A DNA stretch of 64,000 bases, taken from the NCBI GenBank assembly GCA_026874595.1, contig CM049309.1:18118576-18182575 (forward strand), in the 5' to 3' direction. Position numbers and translations under genes: made by a program. The notes beneath the pieces are model-generated. The model made no database searches, had not been told where the DNA came from, and saw only the letters and a program-made list of their open reading frames with translations. Position 1 is the stretch's first letter, and each line of letters begins with the position of its first letter. Shown here in pieces: positions 13,301 to 22,850 of this stretch. This DNA comes from Sipunculus nudus. Taxonomy: Eukaryota > Annelida > Sipuncula > Golfingiida > Sipunculidae.

Positions 13301-16300
13301 TGCGGCATAAAACTTACAGGAAATAAATTTTCAGGTGTGTATAAACGTAATTTGATATGCCGTTGTGCAATAAAAATATTCATGAACGTTCCTAGTTCCT
13401 GTTTATTGATGATTTATTTAATATCATAGGAGACATTACGCTTCTTCTAGGAATCAAAAGTACATTGATGTTGAAGCCCGGATAATGTCACATCCCGGTT
13501 ATTATCATAAATTATGCATGCACCACCGTTATGACAATAAGCGGGCTTCACTGTATATCATATCATACATGCTAATCTCTGAGATGGGAATCCATTCTAA
13601 CTGACCATTACCCAGTATATAATGTCACATTCATACTTCAAATCTAGTAATCTGAGTAAGTAAAGATAAATACTCAAATCATATTTCCAGTTAATATTTG
13701 ACATACTGTGGAAGTGGTTTTGTTAGTGGGGTTTTTCACGTTTATAGTGGTGGCTAGATTTGTGCTTAAAATTAAGAATGCATTGTTTAATACATTCTGC
13801 TGGGAAGACTGCAGCTTTCTCGTCTGACACACAGTCACTAGTCTGGTATTTCCTCATGCGGGGTAGCTGGTTTCTTCAACCAGGCTGTTAGAGTAGTGAT
13901 TGTGCTCATCATAAGATTTCATAGCAGGTGATATATCAGCTGAAATCCCCTCCTATTCATAGTAAATTGTAGAAATAACTGTGAAACAAGTAGCCTTTGA
14001 AGACCTTAAGACCCCCCCCCCCCCCCACACACACACACCAAGGGCTTTGAAATACGACGGAGAACAAGTCACGATTGTTGTTGGCTCCCTTTGTTGTTCA
14101 CACACATTCTGGGGCTGCTTCTAGTTAATAATCTTAGTTGTTGTTGAGCTGTTCTATAACTTACTCAGACATCAAACAACGTGACTGGATACAGTACCAT
14201 TGCATCATTAATTGTGATTAGTCCCGGTTAATAATGTATTGTTTACACGTGGCAGTCATGGCACTCAGTCACCTGCAGCATGTGTGCAGTCACCCGGAGC
14301 TTGTTAGATGGAAGGTGGGTAGGTTGCACCACAAACCTGTCTTACTTATAATTGTTTAAATATTTTAATAATTTGATACAAAATGAATTACGTATACATA
14401 CTGATTTATGCGTAAATTCGAACTGCGCTAATTCTGTAAAATGAAATAAGCTAAAAAATTCAGACATACCAATTAAACTACTTCCACAGTATATTCATTG
14501 TTCAGTAAGTGCTTGTGAATTTGATCAGTTAACTGTGTAATCAGATTAATTTGTAAAAAATATCTGCTTTTTGTAGAACCTTGCTGTTGGTTGTTAACCT
14601 TAACAGTTAATAACATGTTTTTTGTGTGTAGATTGTGACTAGCTTTAATACCATTGTCTCTGAATAAGGTTCTTAGTTCAAGATACTTTGTGTGAATAAC
14701 ATGTGAATCTCATCATCTGATTCCAGAAAATATGGATTTATATTGCATTTTGTTGTCATGGCAGTCTTCAAACAATGTAGAATTGATAAGTATTTTAATA
14801 TGTTACAGCCAAAAAATAAAGTTATAAACCATAGACTTATCTCACTCCCATCACCCTTTAGTTATGTCTGTGTGTATTCCGTACAGGGAAAAAATGTAGG
14901 CCTTCGAATCTTTAGCTCAGCTGACTGTAAGTCTTCTGAGCTATATAAAGCGATGGTCCTTTGACCGTCGTCCGGCTTTCTGTCTGGGCGTCTGTCCGTC
15001 TGTTAACAGGGCATATTTTGAAACAGTTGGACCTACAAATCCAAAATTCGCCATTCAGTAAGATGTACCCAAAACCTCCTACCATACTGAAAATTGGGTC
15101 ATTACAACTTTGTTCCTTTGAGATATTTAGGAAAAACTTCAATTTTTAGGTGCAGCTTTCACTGCTTACCTGATCTGTTATGGGTCACTGGGGGAACAGG
15201 GGTCACATATCATCCCCCCCCCCCCCCCCCACCACCACCACCAAGTGTAATGCAAAAATTGTTATTGTCTGAAATTTATTTCCATAATTGTAAATCTGTT
15301 TCCACTCAGTTGTTCAAAACTATTCTAAATTAAGGAGTAATCCATAATGCCATGTTGTGGTAATGTTACATTGTAAAAAAAAATTAATTTCTTTTTTAAA
15401 TAATTTTAACAAATTAAAATATAATTAAACCCACCAGGAAGCATAATTTGATAATAAAACCAAATTATGGATAAATAAAGGTGCAATTTAAAATTGTAAA
15501 TTCTGAATAATGTTATATTTTCAAATATTTATTGTTTTGCACATCTAAAATATATGATATATATATGTCAAGGCCCTGATCCGGATCTGGACCAATCGGC
15601 GTTTGGTCCAGACCAGATTCCCATTGGGATTTGGTCTGGCCTAAACCACGATCGGGATCTGGTCAACCTTTGCCCAGACCAGATCCAAATTGGGTTTAGG
15701 CCGGACCAAATCCCGATCGGGATCTGGTCTGGACCAATCAGGATCAGAAGTTTAGGATCGCAATCTCAATCTTAGGTCTGACCAGCCCATATTGCGATTG
15801 TGAAGCAGAAAGACAGGATCGCAATCAGAGCCGGACTAAACTGCAATTGCAATCAGGGCTGGACGGATCTAAGATCTGGCCAGCCTGGATTGCGATTGCA
15901 GTTTGGGCCAGCCTGAACTGCGATCGCAATTTGGGTTGGACAGATTTAAGAATCGTCCAGATTGTGATCTGGGCCTTGACATATAAATAAACATAAGTAT
16001 ATTTTGCAGTTGCTTTAATTTTCCAAAATTCAGCTGAGCGACGTTACCCATGGGTCCCTTGTTTTTGTACTTATTCAGTTATCAACAACATGCTCAAGAC
16101 ATCTTTTGATAATGTAATGATCAACTCACATGATCAGGATGAACTAAAGTAGCTACAGCCACATAATTATACTTGTAGATTGATCAGATGTGAATCAGTA
16201 AATGAACTAATACTTTGCATGTTAAACTGTATGTACACTTGCCGGTCATTTGCCTTACCACTGGGCTAACAGAGATCCCCAACCCCTCTGTGTATTAGCA

Positions 16301-19300
16301 CACTTTTATAAGATCCAGCAAGTGACATGACAGTATTGAAATCAAAGTGTTACCTACTACAAGTTTCAATGCAGACATTGCATGCTGCAGGGAGAACTGA
16401 TGGCCTTAAATGGAATGTGGCATAATTAATGAACTCTTACATACAGATGAACCAACTTGTCTGTGTGTTCATGCTCTCTTGAATGAATCAGCATGGTTAT
16501 TCATACATCTATCACCATGAATGTCCTCTTGCATATACAGATACATACAGGCATACCACAGTCATGTTCAAGAATGGCAGCTTGGAGAGATATTCAGAGT
16601 TTGTCACTGTGTCAGGGCATTTATAAAACCCTCATATGTATGATTACTACACATATTACATGCTTTTACATAAAATGATGACATCCGCTAGATTGTAAAG
16701 TGATGTCATCAGAAGGAGAATGTACAGATGGTATGAAAGGTTCTGTTTCCATGTCTGCTTCCTGCATGTGTTTCTGATTATCCGATTTGCAAAAACATAT
16801 CTGCAGCAAGCCCTCCTTCTGCACTGCACAAATGGACACAAATGCTGGTGGTTTGCTCTACCACTGAGCTAACAGAGATCCCACACTTTTATTAGATCCA
16901 GCTGGTGGCGTCACTACTGTGACATCAGAGTGCTACCTACTACATGTTTCAACGCAGACGTTGCATGCAGCAGGGAGAACTGTTGGCCTTAAATGGCATG
17001 TGGCATAATTAATGAACTCTTACATACAGATGAACCAACTTGTCTGTGTGTTCATGCTCTCTTGAATGAATCAGCATGGTTATTCATACATCTATCACCA
17101 TGAATGTCCTCTTGCATATACAGATACATACAGGCATACCACAGTCATGTTCAAGAATGGCAGCTTGGAGAGATATTCAGAGTCTGTCACTGTGTCAGGG
17201 CATTTATAAAACCCTCATATGTATGATTACTACACATATTACATGCTTTTACATAAAATGATGACATCCGCTAGATTGTAAAGTGATGTCATCAGAAGGA
17301 GAATGTACAGATGGTATGAAAGGTTCTGTTTCCATGTCTGCTTCCTGCATGTGTTTCTGATTATCCGATTTGCAAAAACATATCTGCAGCAAGCCCTCCT
17401 TCTGCACTGCACAAATGGACACAAATGCTGGTGGTTTGCTCTACCACTGGGCTAACAGAGATCCCACACTTTTATTAGATCCAGCTGGTGGCGTCACTAC
17501 TGTGACATCAGAGTGCTACCTACTACATGTTTCAACGCAGACGTTGCATGCAGCAGGGAGAACTGTTGGCCTTAAATGGCATGTGGCATATTTTATGAAC
17601 TTTTATGTACAGTTGAACCAACTTGACTGTGTGTTCACAGACACATCTTTCATTTTTCTCTGTGCATATTTTTTAACACAGTCTGACACAAGTCATAGAC
17701 TGTGACCCAAGTGGAGGTACAACTTAAAATCCTTTTTTCCTGATATGAACAGTGCTGTTACAGCTGATGATGTCAGTCAATGTGTAGTCATACATGACCA
17801 TCTTTTGTGACTTCACTATCGTATCATAAACAGGTCTCACAACCATAGACATTGAAAGACTTGTTTGAAGGAGTTTTTTAGGGGCTCATTTGCATAATTA
17901 GGTCAAAGGGGCGGAGCATAAGGTCTGTGGTGGTTAAGTCAATGGAACACAACAGATGACCTTTACCTACAAGACACATGCTCATGGGAAAGATGTATTA
18001 TCCTTGAATTAGTAAAATACATTGTTGGAATTTTCTTTAAGCTGGAGACCCTGTATTATAAGAAAGAAACCCATATATATATGTTGTACCTGGTTGCTTG
18101 TTTGTTGCAGGACACGCTGCCCCAAGCATCTCACCCCACTCAGAACCATTCCCATTGTCAGTGAATACCTTTCCTGGTGATAAACCAAGCGGCCAACAGA
18201 CAACGATGACAGGAGGCGGTCACGATAGGGGGACTCAAGACCCAAGTCAGTCTGTTAAAGGTACAAGTGCCTCATCCCACGGCCAGACCAGCGGTGGCTA
18301 CACTAGGTCCGGTTACTCACAGTCTGCTGGATATAATCCGGACAGCACACATTCGTATAATGTAACACCTATGTCTTATAATCCTGGCTTGCACTCCAAT
18401 AGGGAAAATTTAGGTATAGCAGGGACGCAAGCGCCCCGTGATAGGTCACATTATGAGCAGAATGAACAGAGAGGTAGGAGAGGACCCCAGACGCCCCCAG
18501 GATCACCCCCTGCATCCCCCCGCGGGCCCCACACCCCTCCAGGTTCCCCGCCTAGGAGTCGTAGTAGCAGTAGTGATAGTAGATATAGCAGTCGTAGTGG
18601 AAGACGTTCTCGATATGATAGTCAGTCAGAATCTAGGTCAAGGTCAAGGTCCAGATCTAGGTCAAGATCATTATCACATAGCCCTCATCCCAGTCATGAA
18701 TACAGTCATAGTTCAGATTCCTGGGGTTCCAGGGGAGAAAGAAATAGTAAGCATGATAGGTATTTTAAGAAAAAATACTTCAGTAAAAGTAGAGATTGGA
18801 AGTCTAGGGATAGCAGTAATAGTAGCACCAAACAGTGGCATGGGAGCAGCTTCAGGCCCAAGGGCAAAGCTTGGGGTTCTACTGTTCCTCCACAAAATTT
18901 CCCAATGTCGAGACTCGAGAATCGTGGTGCGGGTAATATGGATGATGGCTACAACATGGAAGGGGTGGCTGATATATCACCTCCACTGGTAGGGCAGTCC
19001 CCACCCACCCAAATGATGCCACAGAACATGGGCTTCATGGCTCAGTCGTCAGCTCATCAGAACCAGCAATCAGATGCTCCAGTCAATCGGGCCCCACCAG
19101 TGAAAGGACCCTTTAACCCCAGTCAGGGAGCAGGCATTAACCAGGGGAATTATCAACAGTCTTGCCAGCAGTTAGGATCAACTGCCGGTCCACCTCTGAG
19201 TCAGCAGGCCAGCTCAGGACAGGGTCAACAGTTTGGCTTCCTCAAGGGGCAGCATTTTGTTTCTCCTCCTTGCAATCAGGGTCCACCCCCTAATCCAAAT

Positions 19301-21112
19301 GTTGGTCCTCCACCTCCAATCAGTCAGGGAGGTCCACCTCTGAGTCCGCATGTTGGTCCACCTCCAGGTCACCAAGGTGGTCCACCACAGACTTTTGTTC
19401 CATCAGGCAGTCAGGGTGGTCTCACCCATAGTCCACACATGGGTCCTCCTCCAAGTAATCAAACTGGTCCAACGCAAAGTCCACATATTGGTCCACAACC
19501 AGGAGTACAAAGCGGTCCTTCCCAGAGTCAACATGTAGGTCCACACCCAGGTCATAAAGGGGGTCCGCCACACAGTCCATTAATTGGTCCACCCATAGGC
19601 AATCAGGTTGGTAAACCTTTGGGTCCACCTCCTAGCCATCATGGTGGTCCACCATCACTACCACCAGTGGCTCCACCTCCTGGCCAACAGGGAGGTCTAC
19701 CACAGGGTCCTCCTTTTGGTTTACCTCCAGGAAGACAGATTGGTCAACAACAAAGACCTTTTGGCCAGCCTGGCAGTCAGAACATCAGAGCACCACCTGG
19801 TGGACTGCCGCAAAACCAAGGTCAGATTCGGCCAGGTTCAGGACCACAGATGACTCGTCCCAGTTCAGGACCCTTTGACCAGTTTGGCCAAAACCAACAG
19901 AAACTTCCTGGATTTCAACAGCCAGGACCAAACCCTGATGTCAGAAACCCTCAAGAACCTATGTTTAGCGGCCCACCAATTTCACGGCCAAATAGTCAGG
20001 TACCCTCAGGAGGGGGACAGAGCCAGGGGTTGAACATCAGCGTCGGAGGTTCACAGTGTCCAACTGGAGAAGGACCACGTCTAAGATTACCAGATCTGTC
20101 ACGACCCCCACCCATATTACAAGGTCAGGGCCCACCAGGACCCCTGTCTAACCTCCCTCTGGGGAAATTCCCTTCCCAGAATCCCCCTGGAAGCTTTTCA
20201 CCTGGTAACACAAGACCAAATAGTCAAGGACCTCCTGTGAGCCACACTCGTATCCAGGCCCAGCTTGGTCCTGGCGGGCCACCAGGAGCTAATGGGGGTG
20301 CTTCACGGGCAATGAGTGGTCCCCCAAGACCAAGCAGTGGACCTCCAGTGATTGGCAACCAACAGCCTCAACTAGGAAACAAACCTCCAGCTCCACCACA
20401 AACAATGCCACAACTCAGCCCCGGACCCGTCTTTGACAGACCAATGTCCGGGCCACCTCCGGAGATGAATCCAGGCATGCGGCCTCTCCCTCCAGATATG
20501 CCTCCCTTCCCGCAGAGCCTTAGACCCAGAAATTTGGACACACCACCCCGAACAGATATGAACACGCCAACCTTTCCCCAGGCCCCCATACCCATGCCTA
20601 ATCCAGGGTCTATGCCTCCACGGTTTGGCATGGGAAGCCCAGTCCCCACTATGGCTAAAGAAACTGGGTCAAACCGGCCATTTTTGCCGGATCCGATGGG
20701 AGATGGTGGATCACGAGTTCCTGATGCCGCACCACACCAGGGACATATGCCTTGCCCAACGGGAATAAACCCGAGGTCTTTTAGGAATGATAGCTTGCCA
20801 AACCAGCAATTCAGACCACCTTTTGGAACAGAACCCTTTAGATCAGAAAAACCACCAAATCAGCCACCTTTTCGACCACCAGTTAGTTGTGATACCTTTA
20901 ACATGCGACCTTCAGAGCCCTCTCTAGCAGGTCCCAACCCACAACCAGGATTCCATAGTGACATCACTCGTCCCCCTAATCTACCTTTTGATCAGGGGCC
21001 ACGCGGTCCAATGCCACCTGGGGTGTTTTCTGTTGAGCCCAGACAGGGGTCGCCAGGAGTTCGCCAGCCATTTATGAGAGGTCCGTTTAATGACTCAGGA
21101 AACTCTCGGTAG
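1200..21112 (+). CDS. DOT1L: DOT1L-like histone H3 lysine-79 methyltransferase, 3' (C-terminal) part
   Basis: Proposed coding exons are about 1200-1306, 2455-2553, 4039-4167, 6312-6403, 6958-7059, 7804-7941, 9004-9072, 10987-12178 and 18111-21112. From 2455 on they join with continuous phase into about 1,606 codons plus a TAG stop. DOT1L methylates nucleosomal H3K79 in the nucleus. Its methyltransferase domain would be encoded upstream of the window. What identifies it here is the order of parts after the catalytic domain: an R-S-I-I-Q-T-Y-F-S stretch like the domain's end, a basic linker with a DALDFLH motif, a long coiled coil (in vertebrate DOT1L the AF10/AF17-binding region), then a long Ser/Pro-rich tail with a hydrophobic LPISAISDPE motif resembling AF9/ENL-binding sites. 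The RS-rich and Pro-rich end is not something I know from vertebrate DOT1L. Orthology is judged from motifs and architecture, not alignment. It is convergent with ALKBH7. Confidence 0.75.
2455..2553 (+). CDS. DOT1L: DOT1L exon, basic linker with DALDFLH motif
   Basis: The acceptor is TTTTTCAG; CAG occurs twice, so the start could be 2455 or 2458. The donor is GTTAGT at 2554. It encodes a basic stretch (GRRTNRSSKAKALAMDALDF) followed by LHTSTLRATSQE. The ALDxLHxxT motif after a basic linker is a landmark of the post-catalytic region of animal DOT1L. Confidence 0.8.
3140..3215. repeat. TATG/TA/CA microsatellite
   Basis: Runs of TATG, then TA, then CACA/CTCACA in the intron between the exons at 2553 and 4039. 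The rest of that intron shows only AT-rich sequence apart from the inverted 9-mer pair at 3731-3751. Confidence 0.85.
4039..4167 (+). CDS. DOT1L: DOT1L exon, linker before coiled coil
   Basis: The acceptor is TGTTCCAG and the donor GTAAGT at 4168. It enters with two bases and leaves with one, matching both neighbours. It encodes CTESFNDRTMTQSLHNYCMT and then a helical Ala-rich stretch ending AAVDVML. Confidence 0.83.
4915..5919. mobile_element. Tandem-core HINE/pearl-like element A (three ~303-bp units)
   Basis: The ends carry a 9-bp inverted repeat, CCCTCAGCC at 4915-4923 and GGCTGAGGG at 5911-5919. A hairpin (AGCCC...GGGCT) sits at the left end, followed by a GTCCGTCC microsatellite. The core has about three tandem units of roughly 303 bp, anchored by GGATATCT at about 5009, 5312 and 5612. 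Short inverted ends, hairpin, microsatellite and tandem core resemble non-autonomous Helentron-derived (HINE/pearl) elements. There is no coding capacity. It lies in the DOT1L intron 4168-6311. Confidence 0.7.
6312..6403 (+). CDS. DOT1L: DOT1L exon, start of coiled-coil region
   Basis: The acceptor is TTTATTTTAG and the donor GTAATA at 6404. It encodes ESYKEDLIRFVKHMRSSAYK followed by EQLQRDIQKER, a charged amphipathic helix aligning in position with the Tyr/Phe-x-x-Phe-Leu helix that opens the AF10-binding coiled coil of vertebrate DOT1L. Confidence 0.85.
6958..7059 (+). CDS. DOT1L: DOT1L exon, coiled coil
   Basis: The acceptor is TTCACCACAG and the donor GTAAGC at 7060. This phase-0 exon of 34 codons encodes ERNKLLKAKVGMLEKQISNL and on to MRLSE, with regular heptad spacing of Leu/Ile/Val/Met. 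Confidence 0.88.
7275..7765. repeat. Intronic minisatellite, ~32-bp units
   Basis: About fifteen degenerate units built on GATGATGAGATAATAAAAGT followed by TATTTCTTTG. The array fills most of the intron between the exons at 7059 and 7804 and ends about 40 bases before the acceptor. Confidence 0.85.
7804..7941 (+). CDS. DOT1L: DOT1L exon, coiled coil
   Basis: The acceptor is TGTACTTACAG and the donor GTAGGC at 7942. This phase-0 exon of 46 codons encodes LEISANTPAEFMSKVKEILV, then a Gln/Leu-rich heptad helix ending EQEHQRL. It resembles the Q-L-x-x-x-x-x-L helix of the DOT1L AF10-binding region. A minisatellite ends only about 40 bases upstream. Confidence 0.9.
8290..8515. repeat. Dispersed repeat, copy 2 (see 620-850)
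   Basis: Same ordered words as the 620-850 block. It is flanked by many ATCGATTA/TTAATTGATT words (8140-8190, 8400-8500, 8670-8720), so the full element may be larger, about 8130-8760. Confidence 0.55.
9004..9072 (+). CDS. DOT1L: DOT1L exon, end of second coiled-coil segment
   Basis: The acceptor is TTCCTTTTACAG and the donor GTAAGT at 9073. This phase-0 exon of 23 codons encodes MAMHMQRDSNSNNLEAKLKS PLP, a short helix followed by a Pro break. Confidence 0.8.
10100..10565. mobile_element. Short HINE-like element B
   Basis: An 8-bp terminal inverted repeat, TGTCCCCC at 10100-10107 and GGGGGACA at 10558-10565. The left end has a CCCG...CGGG hairpin, then a CTGTCTGTCC microsatellite. Inside is a duplicated ~90-bp unit containing CTCAATGTGTTTTAGATTTT near 10339 and 10409. 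It sits in the intron 9073-10986, where nothing else but AT-rich sequence was recognised. Confidence 0.6.
10987..12178 (+). CDS. DOT1L: DOT1L large exon: last coiled coil plus Ser/Pro-rich region
   Basis: The acceptor is TTGTATTGCAG and the donor GTAAGT at 12179 (one base carried over). It opens with a helix (YLMQEVVNSLTHRQSLMDRM onward to about codon 40), then a 350-residue low-complexity region: a Pro run near codon 170, a Ser run near codon 200, a basic KPKPPRRKQSS patch near codon 315 and LPISAISDPE near codon 374. The last is a hydrophobic alternating motif like those by which vertebrate DOT1L binds the AF9/ENL AHD domain (inference). Reading through the donor would stop after two codons at 12186, so intron retention would give a form lacking the RS/Pro tail. 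Confidence 0.88.
12463..13553. mobile_element. Non-autonomous pogo/Tigger-type (Tc1-mariner) element, TA target site
   Basis: Terminal inverted repeats of about 30 bp start CAGTCAAACCCTCTTTGTGT on the left and, in reverse complement, CAGTGAAGCCCGCTTATTGT on the right. Both are bordered by TA. CAGTG-AA-CC ends with TA duplication are typical of pogo/Tigger-like elements. The ends also carry subterminal TGTCATA and ATTATCAT words. No transposase ORF is visible. Confidence 0.7.
13998..14038. repeat. Poly(C)/CA tract
   Basis: A run of about 17 C followed by CACACACA. The rest of 13554-14910 shows no gene or element that I recognise. Confidence 0.85.
14914..15340. mobile_element. HINE-like element C (left end with hairpin)
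   Basis: A perfect 7-bp hairpin AGCTCAG/CTGAGCT at 14914-14942 is followed by a GTCCG/GTCTGTCCGTC tract and one core unit with a GAGATAT word. The right end is unclear; a poly(C)-CCACCACCA tract sits at about 15213-15243. Confidence 0.5.
15566..15981. mobile_element. MITE with TGTCAAGGCCC ends and repeated GATC-rich interior
   Basis: Inverted ends: TGTCAAGGCCCTGATC on the left and, in reverse complement, TGTCAAGGCCCAGATC on the right. Both sides are bordered by TATA. The 416-bp interior is GC-richer than its flanks and made of many near-palindromic words (GATCGGGATCTGGTC, TTGCGATTGCA, GGTCTGGACC), so it would fold strongly. The superfamily cannot be told. Confidence 0.7.
16250..17640. repeat. 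583-bp tandem duplication (two full copies plus a partial third)
   Basis: The sequence at 16493 recurs at 17076 almost identically over the whole unit. The segment from about 16855 recurs from 17438 until about 17600, where similarity ends. Copy 1's left part (16250-16440) is more diverged than the rest. A 61-codon open frame is conserved in both copies only because the DNA is identical. It is in the DOT1L intron before the last exon. Confidence 0.92.
16855..16871 (-). repeat. tRNA A-box-like segment (SINE head remnant), repeated at 16253 and 17438
   Basis: On the minus strand this reads TAGCTCAGTGGTAGAGC, a full Pol III A-box as in tRNA-Ala-like genes. It occurs once per 583-bp unit (16855, 17438, and a diverged copy near 16255). 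No convincing B-box follows at tRNA spacing, so this is a SINE remnant rather than a tRNA gene. Confidence 0.5.
18111..21112 (+). CDS. DOT1L: DOT1L last coding exon: RS-rich and proline-rich C-terminal tail
   Basis: The acceptor is TTGTTTGTTGCAG. The two bases GA complete a Gly codon with the G left by the exon ending at 12178, after which 999 sense codons and TAG follow. Codons about 140-200 form an RS domain with SR dipeptides in runs; about 225-250 are basic (K/R/Y/F-rich); about 340-1000 are Pro/Gly/Gln-rich with degenerate GPP-, SQGGPP- and RPSSGP-like repeats. No enzymatic domain is visible. RS tails usually bind RNA-processing factors, which would fit a chromatin factor acting on elongating genes (inference). 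Linkage rests on phase, splice consensus and lack of any start context. It could instead belong to a separate gene, but no promoter or initiator exon is seen in the 6-kb intron. Confidence 0.8.
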
Positions 21113-22248
21113 CTCATACTGTATGGTGCTTCTTGACATGAGATATTAACACGTTCCTCCCTGTTCACAGTCTACTGGTTCTCAGGTTTACAGTTAGTGA
21201 GGTGTCAAAGATGATTCCTGAACCATCTCAAGTAGTTATAGTCATAACAGTAGTTCCCAAAGTGTGATTTTGTCTAAACTGAACATTCTGTGAGCTGCAT
21301 AAAGTGGTTTTGTATTCTTTTCTTGTACCCTTATCTTGTACTATCCACAAACATACTGTCTGACACTGTTGTGATCCAGGTACTTTTAAAGACATTTTAA
21401 CTTCATGTGCATGACATAATGTGAATAAAAATGAATAGACACCCTACAGGTGAGGTTGTACAATCACTCCTCCATTAACTCTGGTATTCCAAAAATGTGA
21501 CGATAAAACAGCAATAAGCATATTGTAAAAGAAGTATTTATAAACCTGGTGTACAGTGTCCATAAAATGGATAAATACAGATGTATACATCTTAAATTAG
21601 ACTTGCTCTAATATACATAAAAATAGACTTGCTCCTTTGTACATAATAAATAGACTGGCACCTCTGCACATGATACATAAACTAGCTCCACTGTAATTGA
21701 TAAATAGACTGGTCCCTGTATACATGATAGAATTGCTGTTTTGAACATAATAAGTAGACTGGCTTCTCTGTTCATGATAAATACACGTGTTCCATTGTAC
21801 AAAAGTGCATCCCACAAACTCCCACCACTTCATAACTGTACCTTGGGAAAACTTTATGCCAAAATACATACTCGCTCATGTTTTTAATTGTCATCAAAGT
21901 ATATGAGTTGTCATCCTCTGTGCTAATTACAAAATGTAGATTATTTGTTAGTGTGTTACATATTGTATGAGCATCACTGCATGTAACAGGCACATAGTTT
22001 GTAGCTATCAACCCTGGATGATGTAGTTATATAGGCACCCAATGGCAAAACACTTGGTTGTCAATTTGACTGTCATAATTGAATTCTATATGAAGTAATA
22101 TATAAATCCAGGAATAATTGTTGAATTATTAATAAACTTTTGGATACATGAACTGTCATACTTTGTTATTGACATCATTGATTGTAATGTTTTGCTTGTT
22201 ATTCCTGAATCCCATTGCTGTAAATAGAATATGTAAGTATTGTTCTAA

Positions 22249-22279
22249 CACACACACACATATATATAAATATATATAC

Positions 22280-22356
<77 letters not shown>
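22249..22356. repeat. CA / TA / TG / TA compound microsatellite
   Basis: (CA)n then (TA)n, a short break with CGG, then about 20 TG and about 20 TA units. CA and TG arms around a TA core are inverted relative to each other, so the tract can form a hairpin. It lies in the probable DOT1L 3' UTR. Confidence 0.95.
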
Positions 22357-22358
<2 letters not shown>

Positions 22359-22836
22359 TAAAGATGAACTTGTGTGAAAACTGAGGTATTCTCTTACATT
22401 AATAGCACCTTTGGGGTTTGCTTTTCTTCTGTAATTGATATCAATTGTATGGCTCTTGGGGTTATATCAAAACAGTATTTGTTTATGCAATTTTTGAACA
22501 TTCTCATTATTATGTTTGTGCTACAGTCCCATTAACAGTAATTATTATATAGTGTTGTTGCTTGTAGATATTTGTATTATCTGTTAGATTTTATTCAGTA
22601 CCATTTGGGTGGAACACGATTTCTTTTTCCTAGGTTGCCCTGTGACCTGACCTGACCTCATGTGACCTGGCTCCTGACCTTCACCTTTCACCTCTTACAC
22701 CTAATTGTGTTGTGAGCATGGTGTGTAGTAATTAGCATAGCACAGGTTAGTTTAACATGTTTTTCAATGCTATTTATGTTGAATTGTGTTCTGTATTTGT
22801 TTCTGTTCATCTTTTTGGCTCTTCAGTTTTGGTTTG

Positions 22837-22842
22837 AATAAA
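22837..22842 (+). promoter_or_regulatory. Candidate polyadenylation signal of DOT1L (distal)
   Basis: AATAAA on the coding strand, about 1.7 kb after the stop codon. Weaker-placed alternatives are at 21424-21429 and 22131-22136. Usage cannot be seen from sequence. Confidence 0.4.
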
Positions 22843-22850
22843 AGCTAATC

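Larger units (their letters stand above)
21113..22850 (+). other. DOT1L: DOT1L 3' UTR (probable)
   Basis: No coding sequence follows the stop. Canonical AATAAA signals lie at 21424, 22131 and 22837. Any may be used, and the last is followed by further AATAAA-like words. Near 22646-22700 there is a cluster of TGACCT words. Confidence 0.55.

Noticed and set aside
16855-16871. tRNA gene on the minus strand
   Set aside because: A good A-box but no B-box at the right distance and no cloverleaf.
16493-17261. Two identical 61-codon open frames
   Set aside because: They are identical only because the DNA is a recent 583-bp tandem duplication. There is no coding signal.
18438-18992. 184-codon open frame overlapping the DOT1L last exon in another frame
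   Set aside because: It is a shadow of the RS-rich repeats. The main frame is open for 1000 codons and continues the gene's phase; the shadow has no conserved domain.
22148-22384. Frames of about 70-78 codons through the CA/TA/TG tract
   Set aside because: Translations of a dinucleotide repeat.
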